A DNA stretch of 64,000 nucleotides, from positions 62,001-126,000 of the forward strand of contig NZ_QKYN01000040.1 of assembly GCF_003258295.1 (NCBI RefSeq), in the 5' to 3' direction. This document shows positions 8,991 to 17,431 of the stretch, one piece after another. Source of the DNA: Streptacidiphilus pinicola. Its GTDB lineage: Bacteria; Actinomycetota; Actinomycetes; Streptomycetales; Streptomycetaceae. The notes beneath the pieces are model-generated. The model did no database searches and was not told the DNA's origin. It worked only from the letters and a program-made list of their open reading frames with translations. A program made the translations under genes and the position numbers. Positions within the stretch are counted from its first letter, which is position 1. The number at the start of each line of letters is the position of its first letter.

Positions 8991-9895
8991 AGCGACACCT
9001 CCCGTCGCCGCAGCGCCCACAGCAGCACGCCGCCGATCACCGCGGTCAGCACGAACTGGACCATCGCCAGCATGGAGCCGAGGCCGAGGTCGGGGTTGAC
9101 CCCGAAGGCCGTGTTGAACATGAACATCCCCAGCGTCTGGGTGTGGTACTGGCCCTGGGTGAGCACCAGGATCAGGGCATACTCGCCCAGGCTGCCCATC
9201 ACCGTCAGAAAGACGTTGACGGTGGTGGAGGGGGCCAGCAGCGGCCAGGTGATCTTCCAGAAGCGCCGGATCGCCCCGGCGCCGTCCAGCGAGGCGGCCT
9301 CGTAGACCTCCGGCGGGATGCGCCGCAGGCCGGCGATGTAGACCAGCATCGTGTAGCCGGAGAACATCCAGACGTTGACCAGGACGATCAGCCAGATCGC
9401 CAGGTTGGAGTCGCCGAGGAAGGAGCTGTAGCCGCCGATCACCGAGTGGTAGACGGCCTCGGCCGGGCCGCTGCTCGGGTCGAGCAGCAGCGAGAAGAGG
9501 ACGCCGACGATGGTGACCGAGAAGACCTGCGGCATGAAGATCAGCGCTCGGTACAGGCCGTAGCCGAAGCGCCGGCGCTGCAGCAGCAGCGCCAGGCCCA
9601 GCCCGAGGCCGATCTGCAGCACCGTCACCCCGCCCACGTACTCGAGCGTGGTGACGACGGCCTGGGAGAGCTGCGAGTAGTTGCTGGTGAACATGTCCCG
9701 GTAGTTGCACAGCCCGCAGAAGGTCATCGGCGTGCCGGGCAGCCCCGAGTAGGTGGTGAAGGAGTAGTAGACGGTGGCCAGCGAGGGGTAGAGCCCGAAG
9801 ACCAGCCAGCCGAGGCTGGGGACCGCGACGGAGAGCCAGGGGATCCAGCGCCTGGTCCGCCGGGTGCCGAAGGGGCAGGTGGTGGACGACGACAC
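8987..9895 (-). CDS. Carbohydrate ABC transporter permease (MalF-like) of the second importer
   Basis: 302 residues starting at GTG 9895 (VSSSTTCPFGTRRTRRWIPW), 8 nt after the stop of the binding-protein gene. Six hydrophobic segments are visible, with the EAA loop YEAASLDGAGAIRRFWKITW. The short periplasmic loop after helix 1 carries CGLCNY. It is translationally coupled to the downstream permease. A much longer open frame extends upstream, but it runs antiparallel through the binding-protein gene and is not real. Confidence 0.9.
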   Translation of the reverse strand: MSSSTTCPFGTRRTRRWIPWLSVAVPSLGWLVFGLYPSLATVYYSFTTYSGLPGTPMTFCGLCNYRDMFTSNYSQLSQAVVTTLEYVGGVTVLQIGLGLGLALLLQRRRFGYGLYRALIFMPQVFSVTIVGVLFSLLLDPSSGPAEAVYHSVIGGYSSFLGDSNLAIWLIVLVNVWMFSGYTMLVYIAGLRRIPPEVYEAASLDGAGAIRRFWKITWPLLAPSTTVNVFLTVMGSLGEYALILVLTQGQYHTQTLGMFMFNTAFGVNPDLGLGSMLAMVQFVLTAVIGGVLLWALRRREVSL

Positions 9896-9903
9896 AGATG
9901 CTC

Positions 9904-11262
9904 CTAACCCTTGACGGCGGCCGTGTAGGCGCTCGCCGACTTGTCGAGCGCGGCGGCCAGCGGCTCGGTGCCGAAGGGCAGGGTGTCGGTGAGCGTCGGC
10001 CCGCCCGCCGGGTTGCCGTTGCCGGCGGACGGCGGCAGCCAGGGCAGGGTGGTGCCGATGAAGCCCTGGGCGGCGTGGGTGGTCAGCCAGTCCGTCCACT
10101 TCAGGCTGGGGGTGGGCACGGCCGGCTCGGTGGAGACGGAGCCGGTGGCCTTGATCCAGGCGGCGTAGTTGCTCTGCTGGGTGAAGAAGTCCAGGTACTC
10201 CAGGGCCAGCTTCCGGTGCTTGGCCCAGGTGGGCACCGCCCAGGTCAGGTCCGGGGCCAGGTCGGCCCGGTTCCAGGCAGCGTTGTCTGCGCCGGGGACG
10301 GCGAAGAAGCCGAAGTTGAGCGAGGGGTTGGCCTGGGCGATGGTGTTGCCGTCGAAGGAGCCGTCCACGAAGAAGGGGAAGTCGTCGGCCTTGGTCGCCC
10401 ACACGCCGGAGGCGGTCGCGGCGGGGACGCCGCCCGCGTTGGGCTCGATGTACGACATCACCTCCTCGTAGCGCTTGGCGGCCTCCTGGTAGACCGGGCT
10501 GTTCCAGTTCTGCTGGCCGTTCCAGAACTGCTGGTCGCGCTGCATCCAGACGTTCACAGCCGAGGAGGCGGGCTGGTCCTGCATCAGCAGCTGGTTGTAG
10601 ATGCCGAACCAGATGATGGACTGGTAGCCGTCCTTGCCGGCCACGAAGACCGGGCTGACGCCCTTGGACTTGAGGGTCTTCAGGTCGCCGATGAACTCGT
10701 CGAAGGTGGTGGGTACCGCGAGGCCGTACTTGGCCAGCAGGTCCTTCTTGTAGAACAGGCCGGTGTTGTTGACGTACTCGGCGGTGGTCACGCCGTAGAC
10801 GCCACCCTGGTAGCCCATGGTGAACTTCTGCGTGGCCGGGTCGAAGCGCTGCATGAACGGCTGCGAACTGAGGTCCAGGAACTGCTTGTTGGCCACCAGG
10901 GCGGCCGTGCCGCTCGGCTGGATCTTCGTCGCGGCCGACGGGTACTTGGTCGGGCTCTGCGCGAACTGGGCCAGCACGTCCACGTCCTTGGAGGCCAGCA
11001 GCGAGCTCTGCAGCGCCGGCCAGGCGCCCGCGGTGGTGGGTGCGGTCTGCAGCTTGATCGTGACGCCGGGGTGGGCCTTCTCGAAAGCGGTGTCGATGGC
11101 CTGGGTCGCCTGGACGGCGGCGGGGTTCGTCCACATGGCGACCACAAGGGTGTCCGAGGACGAGCCCGCGCTGCCGCTCCCGCAGGCGGTGAGGCCGGCG
11201 GCAAGGGGAAGACAGGCTGCGACCGCCGCGAGCGGGCGGCGATGACGAAGGATTCTGGCCAT
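9904..11262 (-). CDS. Sugar-binding lipoprotein of the second ABC importer
   Basis: 452 residues. Signal peptide with lipobox AGLTACGSG at residues about 21-29, then a Ser/Gly linker and a family 1 binding domain (VVAMWTNPAAVQATQAIDTA, DVDVLAQFAQ, GGVYGVTTAEYVNNTGLFYK). Aromatic residues are plentiful (IIWFGIYNQ, WNGQQNWNSP), as expected for stacking on sugar rings. GAGGAG lies about 6 nt before the ATG. It is the first gene of the second importer operon and divergent from the GH42-like gene at 11591, which may provide its substrate. Confidence 0.9.
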   Translation of the reverse strand: MARILRHRRPLAAVAACLPLAAGLTACGSGSAGSSSDTLVVAMWTNPAAVQATQAIDTAFEKAHPGVTIKLQTAPTTAGAWPALQSSLLASKDVDVLAQFAQSPTKYPSAATKIQPSGTAALVANKQFLDLSSQPFMQRFDPATQKFTMGYQGGVYGVTTAEYVNNTGLFYKKDLLAKYGLAVPTTFDEFIGDLKTLKSKGVSPVFVAGKDGYQSIIWFGIYNQLLMQDQPASSAVNVWMQRDQQFWNGQQNWNSPVYQEAAKRYEEVMSYIEPNAGGVPAATASGVWATKADDFPFFVDGSFDGNTIAQANPSLNFGFFAVPGADNAAWNRADLAPDLTWAVPTWAKHRKLALEYLDFFTQQSNYAAWIKATGSVSTEPAVPTPSLKWTDWLTTHAAQGFIGTTLPWLPPSAGNGNPAGGPTLTDTLPFGTEPLAAALDKSASAYTAAVKG

Positions 11263-11590
11263 GACGGCTCCTCAGGCAGAAGGGGAGGTCACGGCCGACG
11301 GCGCGGCGCGATGGGCGTCGCCATCGCGGTCCTGGAGTGCCCGAAGTCTCCGTTCCACGTTGCGGGCAGGTCAACCCTTGATGACGGGCAAAGACTTCTC
11401 TGACAGCCAAGACCGTTAACCTGGCCCGACCGAACTTACGTCACCGCAGGTCGGCGCGGACCACACGCGGAATTCGGGGGCAGGTCTTGTCGAACGTAAC
11501 ACTCTTGGAGTTACGTACCCCTCACGCGCTGACGGCGCCCTGGAGAGCACGTCAACCAACCGCCCCTCGGACCCCGGGAAAGGGGAGACG
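11263..11590. other. Divergent regulatory region between the importer and the GH42-like gene
   Basis: 328 nt without a gene. It holds the leader of the leftward importer operon and the promoter/operator of the rightward GH-ROK operon. Besides the full inverted repeat at 11494-11516, related half-sites are visible: CTTACGT at 11435-11441 and the palindrome GTTAAC at 11415-11420. A weak minus-strand TTGACC (11374-11369) might serve the importer, but no good -10 follows. Confidence 0.5.
11487..11516 (+). promoter_or_regulatory. Candidate promoter with overlapping operator ACGTAAC-N9-GTTACGT
   Basis: TTGTCG (11487-11492), an 18-nt spacer and TTACGT (11511-11516) resemble a vegetative promoter about 75 nt ahead of the GH gene. 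A perfect 7-bp inverted repeat with a 9-nt spacer (11494-11516) covers the spacer and the -10 box, so a bound protein would block RNA polymerase. The natural candidate is the transposase-ROK fusion encoded by the second gene of this operon. Confidence 0.5.
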
Positions 11591-13873
11591 ATGCCGCGCA
11601 CGGTTCGACGCGGAGCGATACCACTGCTCTGCTGCGCCCTCGCCACCACCGTGTTCGCCACCACCACGGCGCACGCCAGCCCGACACCCGCACCGGACCC
11701 ACAGAGCAAGAAGCACGACGGCGGCAGCCCGTCGACCTACTGGGCCACCCAGTTCCAGTTCGACAACAACGGCACGCCCTGGACCACCGCGACCTTCGCG
11801 GAGCTCAAGGCCAAGGGCGTCGACCGCGCCGAGATCAACATGCCCTGGTCCAAGATCGAGCCCAGCCGCGGCACCTTCGACTTCTCCGAGCTGGACCAGG
11901 AGCTCGCCGCCGCGGCCGCCGAGGGCGTGAAGCTCGTCCCGATCTTCTGGTCCTCCGGCTGGCGCGGCAGCCCGGCGAGCTGGATCACCGACTTCGAGGT
12001 GACCAACACCGGCGCCAAGGGCGTCGCGCCCGCCTGGTGGGACCTGACCCAGCAGCAGGACTACTTCACCTACGTCACCACCACCCTGACGCACATCGCG
12101 CACAGCACGGGCTTCGGCGGCGCGTTCATGGACTACGGCCACACCGACGCGCAGTGGCTCGAGAGCTCGGGCTCGGGCGGCTGGGCGCCCGCCGACATCG
12201 CCTACTTCCGCGCGAGCTGGCTCCCGGCCACCTACGGCACGATCGCGGCGTTCAACGCCAAGAACGGCACGACGTACACCTCATTCGCGCAGGTGCCGGC
12301 CGCCGTCCCCGGCGCACCGCTGGCCGGCGTCTACCAGGCGTTCCGCGAGTGGAGCGTGCAGGACACCTACGACCGGCTCACCGCCGCCGCCCGCCGGATC
12401 ACCTCCGCGCCGCTCTACTACTACTTCGGCGGGCACATCTCCAACGCGCCCCAGCTGGGCAACCTCCCCGACGTCTTCTTCTCTCTGGCGCGCAAGTACG
12501 GCGTCACCGTGGTCGAGGACGCGGCCAACTCCAACGGCCTGAGCCTGCTCTTCGGCAGCCTGGGCCGTGCCTACCGCGTCCCGGTCGCCCAGGAGTGGAC
12601 GGTGACGGCCGACGACTCGCTGCTGCCGGCGGAGGCCTCGCTCTGGCTCTCCGACTACGCGATGACCCTGCCCACCGGCGGCGGTGAGGACTTCTTCATC
12701 CACGACGGCACCAGCAAGGACGTGGTCGGCTTCCCCATCTTCACCTCCTGGCTGCCGGTGCTCCAGAAGCTGTCCGGCTCCTACCCGACGCAGCCGGTGG
12801 CCGTGTACATCGACTACTCCCAGGCGCGCGGCAACACCGGCGGCGGCACCCTGAGCGGCGTGGAGAACAGCATCGGCGCGCTCTGGGCCGGCCACCAGGC
12901 CGGGTTCTCCGTGGTCACCAGCGAGGAGATCGCGAACCACGCGGACAGCCTGGCCCACTACCGCGCCGTGCTGCCGATGAACGGCGTCGACGCGAACCTG
13001 GCGGCCTACCAGAAGAACGGCGGGACGCTGCTGACCAGCCCCGCGCAGTTCGACCAGGCTGTGCCCGCCTACGCCGACCTGACCAGCCAGCACGCGCTGC
13101 AGGTCGTCCCCGCGACGGCCGCCGACCACCGCAGCGCCTCGCTCACCGTGGGCGAGGTCAACGCCTCCTTCGGCTACACCGGGTCGGTGACGCTCCATCC
13201 GAACGGGCTGAACCTCGCCCCCGGCAGCTACCACGTGGTCGACGCGCTCAGCGGCCAGGTGCCCGCGCAGGCGCTGCTCGCCGACGGCAGCGTCTGCGTG
13301 CCCGTCACCATGGGCCCGGCGCGGCTCGACCAGTGGTCGCTGCTGCCCGGCGCCGCACCGGCCGGCACCCCCGTCCCGGCCACCTGCCCGGTTACGGCGG
13401 GCGGCGCGACGAGCATCTCCGCCACGGCCGGTCAGACCGGCGGCGGCGTGAAGGTCCTCAGCGTCGGCTCCACCGGCCTGGGCGCCGACGGCAACCTCAC
13501 CCTGGTCACGCAGGGCGGCCGCGCCGCCTACCAGACCTGGACGAGCGCGCAGAGCGGCGTGGGCCCGGCCAACCTCTACCTGCAGCTCGACCCGTCCAGC
13601 CAGGTGGCGAAGGCCTCGACGGTGACGGTGGACGTCACCTACTGGTCGGTGGCCGGACAGGGCTTCCAGGTGCAGTACGACGCACCCGGCAACGCCTACC
13701 TCGGCGGACCGACCGTGGCCGGCAGCGGCACCGGCAGTTGGCAGACCGCGACCGTCACGCTGACGGGCGCGCAGTTCAACGAGCTGCAGAACCTCTCCGC
13801 CGACCTGCGGCTCTCCGTCACCGATCCCAGCCAACCGCTCTATGTCAGCAACGTGACCCTGTCCGCCGGCTGA
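11591..13873 (+). CDS. Secreted GH42-like glycoside hydrolase with C-terminal beta-sandwich module
   Basis: 760 residues, paralog of the enzyme at 2503. Signal peptide at residues 1-29 (ends TTAHAS). Barrel landmarks are EINMPWSKIEPSRGTFDFSE, LVPIFWSSGWRGSP, YYYFGGH, and AQEWTVTAD with the conserved Glu. GH42-like central motifs are PVAVYIDYSQARGN and GFSVVTSEEI. The last roughly 160 residues have no lectin repeats; instead they show a beta-rich unit (LSVGSTGLGADGNLTLVTQG to YVSNVTLSAG) that looks like a carbohydrate-binding or jelly-roll module. The position of the GH42 acid/base shows MDYG. It is followed after 48 nt by the fusion regulator. Confidence 0.75.
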   Translation: MPRTVRRGAIPLLCCALATTVFATTTAHASPTPAPDPQSKKHDGGSPSTYWATQFQFDNNGTPWTTATFAELKAKGVDRAEINMPWSKIEPSRGTFDFSELDQELAAAAAEGVKLVPIFWSSGWRGSPASWITDFEVTNTGAKGVAPAWWDLTQQQDYFTYVTTTLTHIAHSTGFGGAFMDYGHTDAQWLESSGSGGWAPADIAYFRASWLPATYGTIAAFNAKNGTTYTSFAQVPAAVPGAPLAGVYQAFREWSVQDTYDRLTAAARRITSAPLYYYFGGHISNAPQLGNLPDVFFSLARKYGVTVVEDAANSNGLSLLFGSLGRAYRVPVAQEWTVTADDSLLPAEASLWLSDYAMTLPTGGGEDFFIHDGTSKDVVGFPIFTSWLPVLQKLSGSYPTQPVAVYIDYSQARGNTGGGTLSGVENSIGALWAGHQAGFSVVTSEEIANHADSLAHYRAVLPMNGVDANLAAYQKNGGTLLTSPAQFDQAVPAYADLTSQHALQVVPATAADHRSASLTVGEVNASFGYTGSVTLHPNGLNLAPGSYHVVDALSGQVPAQALLADGSVCVPVTMGPARLDQWSLLPGAAPAGTPVPATCPVTAGGATSISATAGQTGGGVKVLSVGSTGLGADGNLTLVTQGGRAAYQTWTSAQSGVGPANLYLQLDPSSQVAKASTVTVDVTYWSVAGQGFQVQYDAPGNAYLGGPTVAGSGTGSWQTATVTLTGAQFNELQNLSADLRLSVTDPSQPLYVSNVTLSAG

Positions 13874-13921
13874 CCCAGGGCCACCCGCACCGCCACCACC
13901 GTTCGAAGGGACCGCCCCACC

Positions 13922-16087
13922 GTGCACCACCTCCACTCCGACGCCCCCGCCACCGGCACCGTGCCGCCCGCCGACGGACGCGAGACGCTGCGGCGGTGGG
14001 CCGAGGGGGGCGGTCCCCTGGCGATCCGCGCCTCGATCGTGCTGCTCGCCGCCCAGGGGCTCTCCCCCAGCGACATCTCCCGGCAGCTCGGTGTCTCGCG
14101 GCAGACGGTCACGACCTGGAGACAGCGGTACGCCGCCGAGGGCGTCGAGGGGCTGCGGGACCGGGCCCGCGCCGGGCGGCCGGTGGAGATCGACGAGGCG
14201 GAGATCGTCGTCGGCATCCTGACGGCCCCCGCCGACGACCGGAGCTCGCGGCTGCTGGCCCGTCGGCTCGGCTGCTCGCACACCGTCATCGCGGAGACCC
14301 GCCGCCGCTGGAACCTGACCGGCAGTCACCTGGGCCTGCCCGCGATCCCGCTGCACCCCGCCCTGCCGCCGGCCGACCTGTGGACGGTGGGCCTGCATCT
14401 CGATCCGCAGTGCACCCTGCTGGTGCTGGCCGGGCGCAGCGGCCCGCCGATGCCGCCCGCGCCAGGACGGCGGGCCGACTCCTACGCGCTGTCCACCGTC
14501 AGCTCCGCCATGACGGACGCGGTGACGGTCGCGGCGCAGCTCGTGGCGGAGGTGCCCGCGCAGGGCCCGGCGCCGGAGCGCGGCGGCGCCGCCGGGTTCC
14601 TGGACTCGGTGCGGCGCGTCCATCCGCATCCGGACCTGCACATCGTCGTCCTGCGTGCGGCGTCCGGCGCGGACGACGTCACCGAACTGGGCCGGGCGCG
14701 CGGCATCTCGGTGCACCACATCCCCCGACACACGACCGAGGTCTCGTTCCTGCGCGCCGTGCTCGCCCTCGACGCCACGCGGCACCCGGAGTCCTCGACG
14801 CGGGTCCTGCTCGACCTCGCGGCGGCCCTCGCCGGGTACACCGAGAGCGGCGGGCTCTCCCGGGTCCAGTGGGTGCGCGAGCCGCTGCCGACAACGGCCG
14901 ACACCCGGCTTCCGACGCCGCCCCCCGGAACGGGCCCCGCGGCCGGCGGCGGGGCCAACCACATCGACCTCGGCTCGTTCAACGAGTGCGTGGTGATCGA
15001 GACGGTCCGGCTGGCGGGCACGGTCACCCGCGGCGAGATCGCCGAACGCACCCGGCTGACCCAGCAGTCCGTCTCCCGGATCGCCCGCTCGCTGATCCAG
15101 CGCGGGCTGCTGGTCGAGGAGCGGCCACGCCACTCGTCGATCGGCAAGCCCAGCAGCCCCGTCCGGCTGCGCGACGGGGCGGCGCACGCGCTCGGCATCC
15201 ACATCGACCCGAACGTGCTGACGGCCGTACTGGTCGACCTCTCCGGCCGGATCGTGGCCCGCCACGCGGAGCCGATCACGGCCGATCCGCGCCCCGGCGT
15301 GGTCGTGGGCCAGATCGCCGCCCTGGGCGAGACGGTGCTCGCGCAGGCCGGGCCCGGGCGCTGGGAGGACGGCTTCCTCGGGATCGGCGTGGCGACTCCG
15401 GGCCCGGTGGACACCGTCTCCGGGACGGTGCTGGACCCGCCGCTGATGTCGGCCCTGCGCGACGTCCCGCTGCGCACCCTGCTGGAGCGGCGCTTCTCCT
15501 GTCCGATCGTGATCGAGAAGGACTGCTCCGCGGCGGCAGTCGGCGAGCGCTGGATCGGGCGGGAGAGCCGCGCCTGCGACTTCGTCTACCTCTACCTCGG
15601 GACGGGCGTCGGCTCCGGGCTGTTCCTGAACGGCGACCTCTACCGCGGACTGACCGCCAACGCCGGCGAGTTCGGCCAGCTCTGCGCGGTGACCCTGGGC
15701 CGCTTCGACCCCGACGGGCGGCCGGAGATCCTCCCGGAGTGCAACCCCGGGAGCTACTCCGGCCAGGAGCCCTCCCGTGTGGTGGGGCGCCAGCGGACGC
15801 GGCTGACGGTCCCCCAGGCGGCGCGGGCCATCGGCAAGGGCGTGCTGTCCGTGATCGACCTGCTCGACCTCGGCCTGGTCGTCATCGGCGGCCCGTTCTT
15901 CACCGGGGACGTGGCCGACGTCTACCTCAATGAGATCGAGCACGCGGTCAACGCCTACCCGACCGCGCGGCGGCTGCGCCGCGTCCGCGTCGAACGCTCC
16001 GTCAACAGCAGTGAGGCGGTGGCGGTCGGCGCCGCCTCGACCATCTTCCACTCGACCTTCACGCCGCGGCTCCGCCGCAACCCCTGA
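13922..16087 (+). CDS. ROK-family regulator fused to a catalytically dead IS630-type transposase
   Basis: 721 residues, about twice the usual ROK length; GTG start with GAAGGGA upstream. Residues about 15-75 read like the first IS630 helix-turn-helix (LAIRASIVLLAAQGLSPSDI, SRQLGVSRQTVTTWRQRY), followed by GLRDRARAGRP and a second HTH (SRLLARRLGCSHTVIAETRR). Residues about 150-310 follow the IS630 DDE fold (LWTVGLHLDPQCTLLVLA; LHIVVLRAAS; TEVSFLRAVLALD), but the three acidic positions are Gly/Arg-like, Arg and Leu. Residues about 350-415 are the ROK winged helix (RGEIAERTRLTQQSVSRI), then the sugar kinase fold with LYLGTGVGSGL. The zinc motif CxCGxxGC is absent. Probably a sugar-responsive regulator of the GH gene upstream. 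Confidence 0.8.
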   Translation: MHHLHSDAPATGTVPPADGRETLRRWAEGGGPLAIRASIVLLAAQGLSPSDISRQLGVSRQTVTTWRQRYAAEGVEGLRDRARAGRPVEIDEAEIVVGILTAPADDRSSRLLARRLGCSHTVIAETRRRWNLTGSHLGLPAIPLHPALPPADLWTVGLHLDPQCTLLVLAGRSGPPMPPAPGRRADSYALSTVSSAMTDAVTVAAQLVAEVPAQGPAPERGGAAGFLDSVRRVHPHPDLHIVVLRAASGADDVTELGRARGISVHHIPRHTTEVSFLRAVLALDATRHPESSTRVLLDLAAALAGYTESGGLSRVQWVREPLPTTADTRLPTPPPGTGPAAGGGANHIDLGSFNECVVIETVRLAGTVTRGEIAERTRLTQQSVSRIARSLIQRGLLVEERPRHSSIGKPSSPVRLRDGAAHALGIHIDPNVLTAVLVDLSGRIVARHAEPITADPRPGVVVGQIAALGETVLAQAGPGRWEDGFLGIGVATPGPVDTVSGTVLDPPLMSALRDVPLRTLLERRFSCPIVIEKDCSAAAVGERWIGRESRACDFVYLYLGTGVGSGLFLNGDLYRGLTANAGEFGQLCAVTLGRFDPDGRPEILPECNPGSYSGQEPSRVVGRQRTRLTVPQAARAIGKGVLSVIDLLDLGLVVIGGPFFTGDVADVYLNEIEHAVNAYPTARRLRRVRVERSVNSSEAVAVGAASTIFHSTFTPRLRRNP

Positions 16088-16106
16088 GCGGAGCGGGCTC
16101 GCGGGG

Positions 16107-17312
16107 CTACTTCAGCAGCAGCGCGCCCGGCTGCGCCGACAGGGCGCCGTCCAGCACCAGCGACGCGGCCCCGACCGCGGCGACGTTCTCTCCCAAGGTG
16201 GTCGAGACGACCGCGGTCGAGTGCGTCGCCTTGACGAAGGGGCTGCTCGCGACCATCGGCTCCACCGTACGCAGCACCCGCTCGCCCAGCACCTCCCAGA
16301 CGGGACCTCCGAAGACCACCGTGTCGACGTCCAGCAGCGTCGCCGCCGCGCACACGCCCCGGCCGATCCGGACCGACAGCCGCTCCAGGACGCCGTCGGC
16401 GGACGCGTCCCCCGAGGCGGACAGCTCCGCGAGGCGCCGCAGCCCGCGCTGCGCGTCCGCCGGGTTGACCACCGTGTACTCGGCGCCCAGCACGCCGAGG
16501 GCGACCGCCTCCTCCACCAGCGTCCGGGTGGAGCAGGCCGCGCCGAGGCCGCCGATCTCCCCCGCGTTGCCCGAAGTCCCGCGCAGCACTGTGTCGTCGA
16601 CCACCAGGCCCATGCCGGTGCCGGTGCCGAAGTAGAAGAAGAGCAGGTTCCGGCTGGCGGTCGCGGCGCCCGTCCAGCGTTCCGCCACCACCGCCGCCGT
16701 CACGTCCTTGTCCAGCACCGCCGGCAGGCCGGTGGCCTCGCTCAGCCGGTCACGCAGCGGGTAACGGCCCCAGCCGGGCAGCTCCGGGGGGTCCACCACC
16801 CAGCCGGCGGCGGCGTCGATCGGGCCGGGCGCGGCGATGCCCAGGCCCAACACCCGGTCGCGGTCGGCGACCGAGCCGTCCAGCAGCGCGGACACGGAGG
16901 CGGCCATGTCGGCGGCGATCTTGTCGGTGTCGCCGCCGCTCGGCGTGCTCTGGCTGCGCTGGGCCACGACCGTGCCCAACAGGTCCACCACGACGCAGGT
17001 GATGACAGCCGGATCGAGATGCACGCCGACGGCGTAGAGGGAGTCCGGCACGACCTCCAGCAGCGTGCGGGGCTTGCCGCTGCCACTGCTCTGCCGACCG
17101 GACTCGCGGATCAGGCCCTGGTCGAGCAGCCGACGGGTGATGTTGGAGACGGTCTGCGGCGACAGGCCGGTGGCCTTGGCCAGCTCCACCCGGCTCAGGC
17201 CGGACGGCTGGCGCCGGATCGCGTCCAGGACCACGGACTCGTTGAAGTCCCCCACCCGCGGCAGATTGGTCCCGCGCCGGATCGGCGACTGCGCGTCGGA
17301 ACCCGCCCTCAT
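16107..17312 (-). CDS. ROK-family transcriptional repressor
   Basis: 401 residues from ATG 17312 (MRAGSDAQSPIRRG); an ATG at 17366 is an alternative but would place the start inside a palindromic operator. Residues about 20-75 form the MarR-like HTH (RVELAKATGLSPQTVSNITR, GSGKPRTLLE). The rest is the ROK fold (YAVGVHLDPAVITCVVVDLL, GLGIAAPGPID, VLDKDVTAAVVAERW, FFYFGTGTGMGL). The zinc-binding CxCGxxGC of ROK kinases is replaced (GEIGGLGAACSTR), so it is more likely a sensor than an enzyme. It is convergent with the fusion regulator (19-nt gap) and lies just beyond the end of the GH38 operon, which it may control. Confidence 0.88.
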   Translation of the reverse strand: MRAGSDAQSPIRRGTNLPRVGDFNESVVLDAIRRQPSGLSRVELAKATGLSPQTVSNITRRLLDQGLIRESGRQSSGSGKPRTLLEVVPDSLYAVGVHLDPAVITCVVVDLLGTVVAQRSQSTPSGGDTDKIAADMAASVSALLDGSVADRDRVLGLGIAAPGPIDAAAGWVVDPPELPGWGRYPLRDRLSEATGLPAVLDKDVTAAVVAERWTGAATASRNLLFFYFGTGTGMGLVVDDTVLRGTSGNAGEIGGLGAACSTRTLVEEAVALGVLGAEYTVVNPADAQRGLRRLAELSASGDASADGVLERLSVRIGRGVCAAATLLDVDTVVFGGPVWEVLGERVLRTVEPMVASSPFVKATHSTAVVSTTLGENVAAVGAASLVLDGALSAQPGALLLK

Positions 17313-17360
17313 GCTCGTCAACCTGCGCCTCTTCGCCTCCGTGGACTGCCGTCCGCCCGC

Positions 17361-17375
17361 TGGCATGGTATGCCA
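17361..17375. promoter_or_regulatory. Palindromic operator TGGCAT-GGT-ATGCCA
   Basis: Perfect 6-bp arms with a 3-nt spacer, 49-63 nt upstream of the ROK repressor start and in the gap after the GH38 gene. A likely autoregulatory site for the ROK repressor. Confidence 0.45.
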
Positions 17376-17431
17376 CGGACCCGCGGCGGAAGACGGCGCG
17401 GACCCGTCCCCCGTACCAGAACGCGTCCGGC

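Noticed and set aside
13922-14920. An intact IS630 insertion sequence
   Set aside because: The transposase-like part lacks all three catalytic acids, has no visible terminal inverted repeats, and continues in frame into the ROK domain.
12281-16051. A 1256-residue minus-strand frame over the GH and fusion-ROK genes
   Set aside because: Same mirror-frame composition, no start signal, no motif; the plus-strand proteins are unmistakable.
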